From Wurfbainia villosa (taxonomy: Eukaryota > Streptophyta > Magnoliopsida > Zingiberales > Zingiberaceae): DNA of 64,000 nt. Numbering within the stretch: position 1 is the stretch's first letter; each line of letters opens with the position of its first letter. Shown piece by piece: positions 1 to 11,135 of the stretch. The notes beneath the pieces were generated by a model, which was not told the origin of the DNA, ran no database searches, and saw only the letters and a list, made by a program, of their open reading frames with translations. The position numbers and the translations under genes were made by a program. Location: NCBI GenBank assembly GCA_025175895.1, contig CM046008.1:23143255-23207254 (forward strand), read 5' to 3'.

Positions 1-1194
1 TTTTGGTCCGAGTGTATACAAATATCCTATCAATGCATCTGAACAGATAATGTCCCTATTCCTTTTTATAACAACTCTGTCATTAAAAGAAATAGAATAT
101 CCATCCATAAACAATTTAGAAACCGAAATTAAATTCTTTCTAAATAAAGGTACATAAAAGCAATTCTTAAGAACCAAAACTTTATTATTCTCAAAAGATA
201 AATGAAAGTCTCCCACTACAACAACCGCCACCTTCGTGGCATCGCCCAAGTACACGGTAATCTCTCCCTCAGCTAGTTGTCTAGTTTCCTGGAACCCCTA
301 CAAAGTATTACAGACAAGATTAGTGGCTCCCATATCTACACACCATGTGCCGATAGATAACACCGCTAAACATGTTTCATAGACTAGACCAAAAGATATA
401 CCTTTGTTCTACTTGCGGTTGGGGCAGTCCTTCTTCCAGTGTCCAGTCTGCTTACAAGTGAAGCACTTGCCTTTCGGCTTCTTCACTCCTCCCTGAGTTC
501 CTCCCACCGCCTTTGTCCCAGTTTGTTTCTTCTTCTTCTTGCCTTTCGGCTTAGAAGTAGAAACCTTTTAGGTCACCATGGCATGCGCCTGAGCACTCTG
601 ACGAAATAGCCCGTCTGCCGCCTGGAGTTCTGTCAGAAGCTCCGCCAACGAATACAACCTCTTGTTCATGTTGTAGTTCAGGCGAAACTGCTCAAAACTC
701 CGAGGTAGAGACTGGAGAATGATATCGACCTGGATTTCCTCATTGATCTCAGCTCCGAGGACTTCCAACTCATTCAAATGAGCCATCATCTTGAGAACAT
801 GATCCCTCACGGGTGTTCCCTCGATCATGGTGGTCATCATCAAGTTCCTCATGGCTTCCTGCCTAGCAGCCCAATTCTGGTGTCCGAAAAGCTCTTTGAG
901 ATTGAGCATCATGTCATAAGCAGTGGGCATGGCTTGATGCTGATGTTGCAGTACATTTGACATAGATGCCAAAATGTAACACCGCGCCATCTCATCGGCC
1001 TTTATCCACTTCTTATAACTCTCTCTCTCCTTTTCCCTAGAATCATCTATAGGCTTAGGAGGGCACTCTTCGAGGAGTACATATTTGTATTCCTCAGCAG
1101 TCAAGACAATGTCAAGATTCCTCTTCCAATCAACATAGTTGGGTCCAGTAAGTTTATTCTCTTTCAGTATCACAACAAGCGGGTTGAAAGTCAT
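1..1194 (-). pseudogene. Copia A gag and protease remnant
   Basis: Gag probably begins at the Met codon 1194-1192 (MTFNPLVVILKEN), downstream of an in-frame Met at 1242. It has the copia gag pattern (KLTGPNYVDWKRNL and later IILQSLPRSFEQF). The open frame ends at a TAA near 566. The same frame then resumes as a Lys-rich stretch and a CCHC knuckle CFTCKQTGHWKKDC at 465-424, followed by a stop. The protease follows at about 345-1: the active-site motif at 336-325 reads DMGA where copia proteases have DSG or DTG. Downstream lies the family pattern leading to integrase (about 130-60). Stops and the active-site change make it non-functional; RNA packaging by gag is known family function, not shown here. 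Confidence 0.8.
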
Positions 1195-2238
1195 TTTGAA
1201 AGAAAATCTAAGAATCACATAGATCAAAACATTAAATTTCAAAAAATTATTGATTCCTCAAACAATAAAATTTTAAAATCAACCAACACCTCAAAACACC
1301 GAGAATATCGTATGTCACGATAGTATGGACGTATACGAATTCTACATTTGTAAGAGGAGGTTTTACCCATTAATTTTACTATCTTGTCAACCTAACTTTT
1401 TGACAAGTAAAATTAATAGTTGGTTCCTTTTGGGCCCTACAAATAAAAGCAGGGACTCCGATAGAGAGGATACTTATATTTGTATCTAAGTGTTCACCAT
1501 TACTCGGTACCAAGGTAATTATCTCGGGTTATATGCCTTCCGATGGGGAAGTACACACGCTCCTTAATAATTTCCTATAACCATATTTGACCTTGTGATC
1601 CACAAACAAACTCATCCGATGGGAAGGAAGGCACTCAGAGCCGACGCACAAGTTTATTTGCATCACTTGTCAAATCGTAATGGAGGTCATGGGAATTTAT
1701 AAAAATTTCCCTCTCCCACTTAGTAATTTGAAATTGAGGAATTTTCTAGCCTATGATATGCATATCAAACAATAAGCAATATATATGAAAAATAAAATTT
1801 TTCCAACTATTATGGCTTTTGTCTTCAATATGTCTCCCGTCGTATCGCCTTCTCGTCCGCTCCTCTTACGCCATGTACGAGCCATCCGGAGATCCAAGCC
1901 GAGACTAAAAACTATTTTAATTTACATCCATCGATCCTATACTCCATGAGGGAGTGTACATGAAATCTAGATCGAAAGTAAACTAAAATAGAAAGAGTGG
2001 CTAAAAAATACCGTATCTAATTTACAAAAAATTAAATACTAGCCTCGTCAACCCCGAGGATTCAATAAAATATACAATTACACATATACAATCACATACA
2101 CACATATGGTCATAATAGTAGGATCTTATGCCTGCAACCAAAGAGTTAATCTACGCATATCCTACTATTATCCGGCACATATAATATATGAAAAATGCAT
2201 AAGAGTAACCGAATCCTAAACACACAAAACCAGAAACC
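1195..2238 (-). other. Copia A untranslated leader between primer site and gag
   Basis: About 1 kb of AT-rich sequence with no supported gene, lying between the primer binding site and gag on the minus strand. A comparably long leader (about 1.6 kb) occurs in the related copia B element at 31527-33182. Confidence 0.6.
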
Positions 2239-2253
2239 GTGGCTCTGATACCA
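2239..2253 (-). other. Primer binding site, initiator Met tRNA type (copia A)
   Basis: The minus strand reads TGGTATCAGAGCCAC two bases inside the LTR end. This is the complement of the 3' end of plant initiator Met tRNA and primes minus-strand DNA synthesis. It defines the LTR boundary at 2256 and the direction of the element. Confidence 0.9.
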
Positions 2254-2255
2254 AT

Positions 2256-4105
2256 TGTTGGGAGGGGAAACTTCGCTTCCCACTTCAACTCGGTCGCTTG
2301 TTCATGGCGATCCCTTCTACGTCCCCGGATAAAAAAAAATTATCCTTGACAAGAGGGATTGCCCAAGCAACCTTGTCATCGTCGTGCTATTCGATTAGAG
2401 TGGTCACTTGAACAAACTTGTTGTTCAAGCGACCAACCTATATTCTACGAATAGCCACGGAATAGACGATGTATGGATCGCCGACTTTTGTATTTATGTT
2501 CGGGGTCCAAGTATATTTAGCCACAAAACAGAATATATATCATGCATATAATTGAAAAGCAAATATAAACATGTAACAAATGAAAATAGAGAATCGATAT
2601 ACCTCTCGATCTTCTATTATATGACCTTCCTCCTTTCGGACTTCATGTGGACGACGATCTACCAAAAGTTAAAGCTCCTAGATCACCAATCTTCCTTCCT
2701 TGCTCATTCCGAGCAAGAGAAAGAATAGAAACAAGACTTTTCTTCTTCCTTTAGCCAACCAACAAGCAACAAGGAAGTTGCTTGCCGCCGGCCAACAAGG
2801 AGAAGGGAGAAGTGATGATTGCCGGCCAAGAGCTTCAAGGGAGGACCCTAAGCCTTGGTTCCACCGGCCAAGGAAAAGGAGAAGAGCTGCTATGGACGCC
2901 GGCCAAGGTGAGGAAGGTGTTGTATGGACGCCGGCCACCCAAAGAAGAAGAAGGAGATAAGGAAAAAATTTCCATAATAGGTGCTGCCAACTCCAAACCC
3001 TAGCCTCCAAGCCTTGCCGCCCAAAACCCTAATCCTATCTCTACTTGGATTCTTAGTTGCCGCCCACCCCTTGCCCTCCTTTTATTAGGGATAAGCCTTG
3101 TTTTAATCTCCACCATTGGTTCTAGGGATTTAATCTCAACCGTCGGATCTAGAGATTTAATCTCTACCTTTGGATCTAGAGTTTTATTTCTATCCATTGG
3201 ATTTAAGCTTCATGAGGTATTAATAGGCTACAATAGGGACCATGAGAAGGAGTTGGATCTTGGCCACCCAATGGATCAAGCCCACATAAAGTCCGATCCA
3301 TTAATGATAATCCAATCCACTAAAGGCATTGATCTACCTCACCAACCCCCATAAGTTAATATGAGCTCCATATATTAGATGTACATTTTCTCCCCATGTT
3401 TAAGATCTCAAATGTCCGTCGATTAATTAATTTACTGACTATTGATTAATCAACATCTAACTCCATGAGTAGTACCACTCAACCTTTTCATCATGTCGGA
3501 CCAAGTCCACTTGTAGGATTTACATGATGAACCTTATGAGCTCCTCAAGGGGACATCATCATCCTAATATATAGGACACGGTTTCCTCCTATAATCAACG
3601 ACACACCATATAAATAATATCATTTTTCAACTTACCGAGTCTATCGATTTAATCTATAAATTTCGTTCATTGGTAAATCAAAGAAAAGAACACTAAGTAT
3701 ATGTGTCCATTATTATATCGGGATTAAGAGCATGTACAAAATAATATCTGAGGTCCGATTCGATTATGTAGTCAGCAATAAATCGAATCACCTCTAAGTC
3801 GGTTCTGCTCAATACACACAAAGTGTACTAGTATGATTCTATGGTCAAGACAAATCAATACCAAATCACACTACAACCATACTAATCGTTTGTCCAAAGT
3901 CGTCTCGGTTGTGAGCCTATACTTATACTTTACAAGGAGCCGATAACATGATCTCCCGTGTGACACCACACACCATATTATCTACAATGTAATGTATTAG
4001 ACAATATGCATAACCAAAAAAATGTGAAAACAATGATCATGTGATTATTATTTCAAAATAAAGATGTTTATACAAAAGATAGACTTTTCAGTTTACATCC
4101 CAACA
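2256..4105 (-). repeat. Copia A 5' LTR, about 1850 bp
   Basis: Bounded by inverted ends TGTTGGGA (2256-2263) and TCCCAACA (4098-4105), with the primer binding site next to the left end. It contains the 27 bp minisatellite at 3102-3209. Its 2262-2880 portion is repeated in reverse complement at 4106-4684, and its 2930-3480 portion recurs in the same direction at 62823-63486. Short open frames inside it are not genes. Confidence 0.88.
3102..3209. repeat. 27 bp minisatellite inside the copia A LTR, 3 to 4 units
   Basis: Units begin TTTAATCTC and contain CCGTCGGATCTAGAGA-like cores at 3102, 3129, 3156 and (degenerate) 3183. The same unit is present in seven copies at 62994-63181. The period is a multiple of three, so the minus strand translates as a nine-residue repeat (SLDPTVEIK-like); this is a by-product of the repeat, not evidence for a protein. 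Confidence 0.85.
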
Positions 4106-4684
4106 ATTCCTTGGAGCCCTTGGCCGACGACCACCTTCCCCTCTCTTTAGGCCGGCAGCAAGCTTCAAAGTTGGGAGCTTGTTGGTTGGTTCTAGATAGA
4201 GGAGATTTTTGTTTCATATTCTTCCTTTTGTTCGGAGCGAGCAAAGAAAGGAAGACTGGTGATCTAGGAGGCTTCGAGTTTTGGAAGATCGTCGCCCACA
4301 TGATGTCCAAAAGGAGGAAGGACATACAATAGAAGATCGAGAGGTATAACGCTTATTTATATTCTTTTGTATTATGTCTATAATTGTTTTTCAATTATAT
4401 GCATGTTCTATGTTGTTTTGTGGCTAAATTAACTTGGACCCCAAATACAAACACAAAAATCGACGATCCGTACATCGTCTATTCCGTGGCTATTCGTAGA
4501 ATAGAGGTTGTTGGCTTGAACAACAAGTTTGTTCAAGTGACCACTCTAATCGAATAGCACGATAATGAAATGGTAGCTTGGGTAATCCCTCTTGTTAAGG
4601 ATAAATTTTTTTATCCTGGGACGTAGAAGGGATCGCCATGAACAAGCAACCGAGTTTAAGTGGGAAGCAAAGTTTCCTACCTTC
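4106..4684 (+). repeat. Copia A LTR, 3' part only, opposite orientation
   Basis: This stretch is a diverged reverse complement of about 2256-2860 and ends at about 4684, where the Athila LTR resumes. The missing 5' part should lie beyond the left window edge, because the minus-strand copia A appears to have inserted into this LTR. The canonical end has decayed to TACCTTCA, so the right boundary is good to a few bases only. Confidence 0.75.
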
Positions 4685-5291
4685 ACTATCTACTGTGCTT
4701 AGCCTATACGAGAGGTGACAACCCTCGTATCTAAGATTTAGGAGAATTAAGGAGGAACCTAGGGGTTAGCCTCATCTCCTGTAACTGTGGATAGAAGGGT
4801 GCGATTGAATTAGAAACGATTCGTCGCAGGGATTGATTCGGCATCCTCATACCGCCTATCCCGTCCTTGTAAGGCAGAGATAGCTCCAGATAGATGCGAA
4901 GGCTCATCGGGGGAGTGTATGACGTCCCTTCCACAAGGCCATAGTTAGACGTTTAGACAATGCCCAATTGATAGCATGTTTTGCGATACACAAGCGAAAT
5001 CGAAATCCTAGAATTCCTTCCCAAGACTCGTAGCAAGCTTTTTTATTCTTCCGTGTGACACCGTATTGAGTTAGGACCACCGACAACCCTTGCAATCACC
5101 ACCATTAGAATTGAATTTTGAACAATAACTTCCATTGAATAGATCGGTACTCGAATCTCAGTCCCTGTGGGATTGATAATCTTATTATTATTTGACGACA
5201 CCCGTGCACTTGTGGGAGTTGAGCACAAGCGCATCCTTCGAGTCCTCGACGATCTCCGTCGTGAAATTTGAGGTTGCATTCGTGTGCATCA
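4685..5291 (+). repeat. Athila-type 5' LTR, 3' portion
   Basis: Matches 9170-9776 of the 3' LTR with many substitutions, which implies an old insertion. It ends in GTGTGCATCA, as does the 3' LTR. The first roughly 760 bp are missing on this side because of the copia A insertion at about 4684; they may lie left of the window. Confidence 0.85.
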
Positions 5292-5297
5292 AGTTTT

Positions 5298-5315
5298 TGG
5301 CACCGTTATCGGGGA
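5298..5315 (+). other. Primer binding site, Asp tRNA type
   Basis: TGGCACCGTTATCGGGGA differs at two positions from the Athila/Tat consensus TGGCGCCGTTGCCGGGGA, which is complementary to the 3' end of plant Asp tRNA. It lies six bases after the LTR end. Confidence 0.85.
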
Positions 5316-5500
5316 CTAATTGATTCGATATCGAATCAAGAGGTGGATAGTTGGATCGGGCCTAGGCTAGATTTACTTTTATTATTTTATTTTATTTTAT
5401 TTTATTTTATTTCAGTTTTGTTTATTCTGTTACTCTTTTCTTATTTATATTTTCCTGCATATAACAATGCATGCTTTTACTCATGATTATGGTCAATTTA
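5316..5500 (+). other. Athila leader with a TTTTA-rich tract
   Basis: A short leader after the primer site. It contains a run of TTTTA units at about 5379-5412. No gene is seen. Confidence 0.6.
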
Positions 5501-6396
5501 ATGCTATGAGTTTTGGAAACATTTATTGTGAGCATTGTGGTGAAACATGACATACCATTAACGATTGTCTGGATATATTCGAACCTTCACAATTTGAACA
5601 AGAAGATGTCACCTACAATTACAACTAGTAGTCACAAGATGATTCCTATTCATATAGTTATGACCCTGGCTACTTAAACCCTCAATACTGTCCGCCTAAA
5701 TCCTGACTTGAGCAGATGATGGAAAATTTCATTCAAACGCAACAAGTGGCGAACGATGAATTCTGACAGCAGTATTCGCAGACAAAGACTCAATATTATT
5801 TCCCAAGCAAGAATGAGTGCTATGAATCGCCATGCACATTTTATCCAGAACCAAGTCTCCACCCATAAGCCTTACAAGATAATGTTAGTAGGGAATGCAA
5901 GGAGCATAGTCAACAATTCACGGAGTTTATGCGACAAAATCTAGTAGATGAAGAAACCAAACGACTAGAAGGTGGCTTTGATGATTGGATTACACCTAAT
6001 ATGGCAGAGACTCACTTTGAGCGAATGAATGTGGAGGATGTAGATGACATAGGAAGTGAAGAAGGACAATCCTTTCAATCACCACTGGAAGAAGAACTTG
6101 AGGATTATATAATTGATACTTTAATCGAAGAGTGCATTGCTTCAATCCAAACACCTCCTAACCTCAAGGGTCCAGAAGAGCCTACCTTAACCCTCACCGA
6201 AACTTTACCTACCAATAACGAAGCCCATTTAGCGATTTGTAATGATAAAGTTTCATTTGACATAATAGAATTGGCTGATCAATCTTTTGGCGAGGATATT
6301 TGTGGTGAGTTACATTATTCACAGCATATGGATGAAACAGAATATCATGATCAAACTCCTGATAATTCTTTAAAGATAAGCAATGTTCACTCTTGA
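5500..6396 (+). pseudogene. Athila gag-like remnant with CCHC knuckle
   Basis: At 5527-5568 the plus strand encodes a CX2CX4HX4C knuckle (C-E-H-C ... H-T-I-N-D-C) broken by a TGA inside the loop. It is followed by Gln/Tyr-rich sequence typical of the region after the knuckle in Athila/Tat gag. An open frame at 5929-6396 (155 residues) is strongly acidic, with no recognised domain. Several stops separate the pieces. In intact relatives pol would follow here; instead the sequence reaches the post-pol block within 200 bp. Confidence 0.6.
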
Positions 6397-6552
6397 ACCA
6401 AGGAAGACACCCAATAAATATCTTACCCCTCCACGAGCAAGATTTAAGAGATATGGTGATAAGGGACCACAAGGGAGGAGGCGCAAGGCAAGCAAATATC
6501 TTGCTCCCCCACGAGCAAGATTCAAACACATCAAATGAAACGTAGGAATAAG

Positions 6553-6602
6553 GTCGAGCTAAAGACCTTAAACAAGCGCTTCTTGGGAGGCAACCCAAGT
6601 TT
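6553..6602 (+). other. Conserved Athila/Tat block containing GGGAGGCAACCC
   Basis: GTCGAGCTAAAGACCTTAAA followed by CAAGCGCTTCTTGGGAGGCA and ACCCAAG is a block recurrent downstream of pol in plant Athila/Tat elements (from memory of the family). Its function is unknown to me. Its strong preservation amid decayed coding sequence is notable. Confidence 0.7.
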
Positions 6603-6784
6603 AGATTTTGTGTTTATTTCTTATTAGTTTGTTGCATTCATTTGTTTTGAACTTTGATTTATATTCGTTTAGCATGTTGCATTTGAATTAGGACTAGAAA
6701 GGACTTGCTAGGAAGAAACAAAAATCATTTTAAACCTACACGACTGAGCGTGTAAGGAGAATTCGGACCGTTGTGCACCATGAG

Positions 6785-6915
6785 AGAGAAACAGGGGGCA
6801 CACGGCCTAGCCGTCTATTTTCACATGGCCTAGCCATGTATTTTCACACGATCGTGCCCCCCATTCCAGCAGCGCACATGGCCTAGCCATGTGTTTTCAC
6901 ATGGCCATGTTGCGC
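6785..6915. repeat. Short interspersed repeat around CACATGGCC...CATGTGTTTTCA
   Basis: At least four diverged copies of a partly palindromic phrase (CATGGCCTAGCCATGTGTTTTCACATGG-like) occur between 6785 and 6915. A related copy lies in the 3' LTR at about 8695-8740. The dyad could form hairpins; no function is claimed. Confidence 0.65.
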
Positions 6916-6937
6916 AAGGGATAAAGCGCGCCACACC

Positions 6938-7500
6938 ATGCGTTTCGCCCCTATTCATCACTCTCCCTCCAGTCAACACATGCATAGGAGCCCACCTAGT
7001 CCACATCGACATGAGCCTGCACCTGCACCTGCACCATCACCTTTTTCTACTTTTGAGCATTATGCAGGTACATCTGCCTATGATTTTTTGGAGTTTCGAT
7101 CATGCCTCGACAACATATATGCTGAGCAACAGACACAGAGGCAGCGATGGGAGGAGCAGAGCGCCTACACGCAGGCAGAGTTTTAGGGCTTATGGGAGCA
7201 CTTCCAACTGGCCAAGGAGTTCTACGGCAAGACCCACATCTACTTCCAGGAGGTGGCTGCACGTCGCCAGGAGGAGGCCACCTACCGCCAGGAGATGCGG
7301 TAGCACATGTGTGCCTAACAGGCACAATGGACTACGGAGGAGGAGCACCGAGCAGTCGCTGCATCCAACAACTCTCAAATCGACCACATGTACATATATG
7401 GCATCAGGGGCTCAGCAGTAGGTTCTCCCAGGATCCCGAGATGCCGAGGCTACCAGACTTTCCATCTCGTCCACCGTACTAGAGGTATGCTTTGCTTAAG
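6938..7500 (+). pseudogene. Remnant of the post-pol reading frame, Gln/Glu-rich
   Basis: The frame from 6938 encodes Pro/His-rich sequence and then FLEFRSCLDNIYAEQQTQRQ. After a stop at 7184 it continues in the same phase as Glu/Gln/Arg-rich, probably helical sequence (EEATYRQEM) to about 7400. Long Gln-rich frames after pol are common in Athila elements, but I recognise no specific domain. Other frames crossing this stretch look like Arg/Pro-rich shadows. Confidence 0.45.
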
Positions 7501-8397
7501 TATGGGGGCCCCTATGTTTTGTTTTATTTTGTTTCTAGCAGTAGTTTCTATCCTGATATTTGCATTATGGTTAGCATTCATTTTTTCATGCATAAGTTGT
7601 TTAGTTTCTTTTAGCACTTAATTTTTGTTATCTATAAAGCTGCCTTAGTAGTATTTTTAAAGTTACTTACATGAGTTGTTTCCATGGGTAGCTTAATGTC
7701 ATTTACCTTGTGGTATTTTATTTTATTTGCTCTAATGAATGTTCTAGACTTACACTTATTAGCTTTCTAATTTACACCTACACATGTCAAACATTCTGAA
7801 AGTGAGACTCTAGTACATAACTATTTATGATTCATCTCAGTAGTATAGTACTTTGGAATCCATAGGTGACTCTAGGTTTAGCATTTTAGTTAATAGAGAT
7901 GCTCGGATTGTGTAAGCCCATTCGGAAAAATCAAAAATCCTAGTGAGCAGAAAAATAAACGAGATAAAAAATAATAATAATAATAATAGATAAGGATAAA
8001 AAAAATAGGTGTCGTGAGTGGAAATAGTTAGGTGCCCCTTTGAGACCGAGTTAGGTCACTAGGGAAACACCTACCAATTTCTCTCAATACTGAGCACGCC
8101 TTTGAGACTTTGTGCTAGATCTAGGGAACAACCCTCGCTTAGGGCAGGTAAGTGCCTAAGAGCTGACCTTTGGAAAGCTATAGAATGACGACTTAACTTA
8201 CCATAGAATGAGTATCCCCTAAGAAGATTCACTTGGCACGAGCACGAGGAGCTAACTTAGTGAATTTCTAGAACATATCTATTTTGTTTGATTGCAAATA
8301 TCACTTGCTAAATCTAGTTAACATGCTAAATATGGAACAATACCTTTTTAAAATTTCATGGCACTGAGGTTTGCTTGTGGACAAGCAAAGATCTATG
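7501..8397 (+). other. Athila 3' non-coding region
   Basis: AT-rich sequence with no supported gene. A TAA microsatellite tract lies at about 7969-7989. Near 8371-8390 the box TGCTTGTGGACAAGCAAAGA, typical of the Athila/Tat 3' end, precedes the polypurine tract. Confidence 0.65.
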
Positions 8398-8408
8398 TCT
8401 GGGAGAAT
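8398..8408 (+). other. Polypurine tract of the Athila-type element
   Basis: TCTGGGAGAAT directly precedes the TGATG start of the 3' LTR. It is the expected plus-strand primer position. Confidence 0.7.
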
Positions 8409-9776
8409 TGATGTGAGCAAAATATATAGGATTTTAGGAGTAGTTTTCACTCATATCTCATTTCTTTTTATGTTTGTTACATGCATGTTTTACTTTATTT
8501 TGCATGCATTTCTTGTTTTCTAGTTTGGAGATCTGCTCGTTGTACTTTTGTGTGAAGGATAGCATTCCATCGGGAAAACAATGCGCTTTCGGAGCAAAAG
8601 GAGGCATTTGGTAGTTGGACGCAGAGGGGGACACAGTCAGGGCATGTGGCTACACATGGCCGTGTCCAGGGTTCGAAGATGGCCGCCACAGCCTCACACA
8701 TGGCCTGACCATGTGTTTTCATACGGCCGTGTGGCGGCCAGACAACTTGACACGATCAATGTTTTTTCCAAATTTCAGGAGGATCCGACCACATGTCTAT
8801 ATAAAGGAAGCTACGCCCAAACCCTAGGGGGGAGGCACGATGACTGGGATGACACTCCGAAGCCCTAAAAAGCTTTGGGAACTCACAACGGGGAGGAAGA
8901 AAGACATCGGAGATTCAAGTTCTGAACTTCAACACCGGAGAGAAGGGCCACATTGCATTATAATTTCTGTTATTTGCATAATATCCATTGTTTATACGAA
9001 TATGATCATGCTTTGTGTTTCTTCTCTCGTATTTATGGAGTAGATCCTTTGATTCTAAGATTGGAGAGTAGTTTATGTTCGTAGAACATGTTATTCCAAA
9101 TTAAATTCTGATCTTGAGTTTCTATTTGCAATTGGTATTAGCTTAGATCAATATATATGTGTTTTGGTTTTCAATCTACTATGCTTAGCCGATACAAGGG
9201 GAGACAACCCTCGTTTCTAAGATTTAGGAGAATTAAGGAGGAACCTAGGGGTTGACCTCATCTCCTATAACTGTGGATAGAAGGGTGTGATTGAATTGGA
9301 AATGATTTATCGCAGGGATTGATTTAGCATCCTCGTACCGCCTATCCCGTCCTCGTAAGGCAAAGATAGCTTCTGATAGATGCGAAGGCTCATCGGGGGA
9401 GTGTATGATGTCCCTTCCACAAGGCCATAGTTAGACGCTTAGACAACGCCCAATTGATAGCATGTTTTGCGATACACAAGCGAAACTGAAATTCTAGAAT
9501 TCCTTCCCAAGACTCATAGCAAACTTTTTCTTCATCCATGTGACACCGTATTGAGTTAGGACCACCGACAACCCTCGCAATCACCACCATTAGAATTGAA
9601 TTCCGAACAATAACGTCCACAGAATATATCAGTACTTGAATCTCAGTCCCTATGGGATCGATAAGCTTATTATTACTTAATGACACCCGTACACTTGCGA
9701 GAGTTGAGCACGAGCACGTGCTTCGAGTCCTCAACAATCTCCGTCGTCGAATTTGAGGTCGCGTTCGTGTGCATCA
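8409..9776 (+). repeat. Athila-type 3' LTR, 1368 bp
   Basis: Begins TGATGTGAGC and ends GTGTGCATCA, with inverted termini TGATG/CATCA. The 3' 600 bp match the truncated 5' LTR at 4685-5291. A TATATAAAG box lies at 8798-8806, a plausible LTR promoter. The right flank returns directly to CACTA coding sequence; the left flank for a target-duplication test is lost. Confidence 0.88.
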
Positions 9777-11045
9777 TATATATTCTTCCATTTCGGACCG
9801 CACCTCATCAATTTCTTCTTGAGAGTACGACATTTTTGTAAACTGTGAGCACACACATAAATTATGTTAATGAAAACAACAATCACATAAATAGTTTATT
9901 TCAAATTGTTTATGATAAATAAAATAATCTTACTATTGATCGTAGTGAATCTCTCTCAATAGTTTCGACTTCTTCAATAATTTGTCACATAAATCTCATC
10001 ACATAATAAGCACATTGTTTTCCATGTGGCTGTCGAGGAACCTATGTTAATTAGAAACAAATTGTTAATAACATTTATATACATTAAAATATATCTTGAA
10101 TATAATTAACACATATTTGTACTACTTCCCAAACAATATTTTTTCTACCTTTCCTCCCCTTGTTTGAATTAAACAATCTTAAAGCCCTTCATACATTACT
10201 AATATTTGATATATGAGTGTATTATTTACTAAATTAAATTATTAAGAAAAAAAGCATATGAACTCACATTTCTACTACATATTTCCAATCCTGATCGCGA
10301 ATGCGATGATTTAAAGAATCCAACATATATATAACCTCCTTGTACGGTTCAATGACCGTGAGAATCCAATGTCAACTATGCATAAACACATAATTATTTT
10401 ATACAATTCAATAATTATCAAAAGAAAGCAATTGAAAATAATATTTTAATTCTTACTTACCCGATATTACATGGTACCAAAACAAGTTGATCAACTAATG
10501 CACCACTTAATCTGTCGGCTAAAAGACTTGCCCTTTGGTTCAACTGTTCGAGCTTGCGTGTTTTGTCATGTGCAGTTTTTGTCACATATGGGATGTTGTG
10601 TGGATTGAAAAATCTGAATTTATATTTTTTTATATCATTCACCATCTTTTTATAAAGATACCTGTCATTGCAAACATAAAGAAGACAGGTTAAGTTACAA
10701 AGTGTTATGCTATAAAAAAATTAGATTCCAGGTTTACAACAACGAAAATAAAATAAAATCTTGGAAGAATTAGTTGATGAAAGAATTAAATCATACCACT
10801 TACCATATGTATCCAACTACACAATTGCCTGAAAGTGGCTCCAAATGATACAAAGGAATGATGTCCTCAAGGTGCAAAAGAAGTTTATAATCATCGTCAA
10901 ACACATCATGATCTAAACACAATGATATATATCTTCCTCCTTCTAGAGCATGCTTACTATAACAATATAACATATGTAATGATCTTGGGACACTTGTTGT
11001 CAAAGTATGTTTCTTTTTTGGTCGTTCAAGGTTCTTTCTTCGAGT
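9777..11045 (-). pseudogene. Ulp1-like (C48) cysteine protease exons of the CACTA element
   Basis: Four exon-like segments are visible. 11045-10804 ends LSGNCVVGYIW. 10661-10461 continues in phase as YLYKKMVND and ends LVLVPCNIG. 10374-10268 encodes HWILTVIEPY and MLDSLNHRIRD, giving the catalytic His and Asp. About 10048-9935 encodes PRQPHGKQCAYYVMRFM, with the catalytic Cys. The last coding stretch (YSQEEIDEVRSEMEE) ends at the Athila insertion. GT and AG borders keep the phase between the first two. A TGA immediately precedes the catalytic His codon and another follows the YVMRFM motif, so it is a pseudogene. SUMO-type proteases in plant CACTA elements are well known; the role in transposition is not. 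Confidence 0.75.
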
Positions 11046-11135
11046 CTTTTAATAATTGCAAATAAAAACAAGTCAGATAGGTTGAATGATTAAAAAAATA
11101 TGACAATTTAGTTTGAAATATAATATCACATATAC

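Larger units (their letters stand above)
1..4105 (-). mobile_element. Copia A retrotransposon, minus strand, 5' LTR to protease; rest lies beyond the window start
   Basis: Ty1/copia LTR retrotransposon read right to left. In element order the parts are: 5' LTR (4105 to 2256), initiator-Met primer binding site (2253-2239), a leader of about 1 kb (2238-1195), gag with a CCHC knuckle, and the start of an aspartic protease. Gag before protease and the iMet primer site fix the class. Integrase and reverse transcriptase would lie left of position 1. The element sits inside another LTR of its own family in opposite orientation (4106-4684), so it is the innermost insertion here. Coding decay (stop at the end of gag, stop after the knuckle, altered protease motif) shows it is not autonomous. 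Confidence 0.85.
4685..9776 (+). mobile_element. Athila-type Ty3/gypsy derivative without pol
   Basis: Order on the plus strand: truncated 5' LTR (4685-5291), Asp-tRNA type primer site (5298-5315), gag-like remnant with CCHC, a conserved GGGAGGCAACCCAAG block (6586-6600), a coiled-coil-like frame remnant, polypurine tract (8398-8408) and 3' LTR (8409-9776). The space between the CCHC and the GGGAGGCAACCC block is only 1 kb, so protease, reverse transcriptase, RNase H and integrase are absent. The element inserted near the 3' end of the CACTA protease gene, whose coding sequence resumes at 9777. Athila/Tat assignment follows from the primer site, the GGGAGGCAACCC block and the TGCTTGTGGACAAGCAAAGA box before the polypurine tract. 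Confidence 0.8.

Noticed and set aside
6891..7482. Arg/Pro-rich frames of 92 to 176 codons
   Set aside because: They overlap the better-supported Gln/Glu-rich remnant and show the composition of out-of-frame translation.
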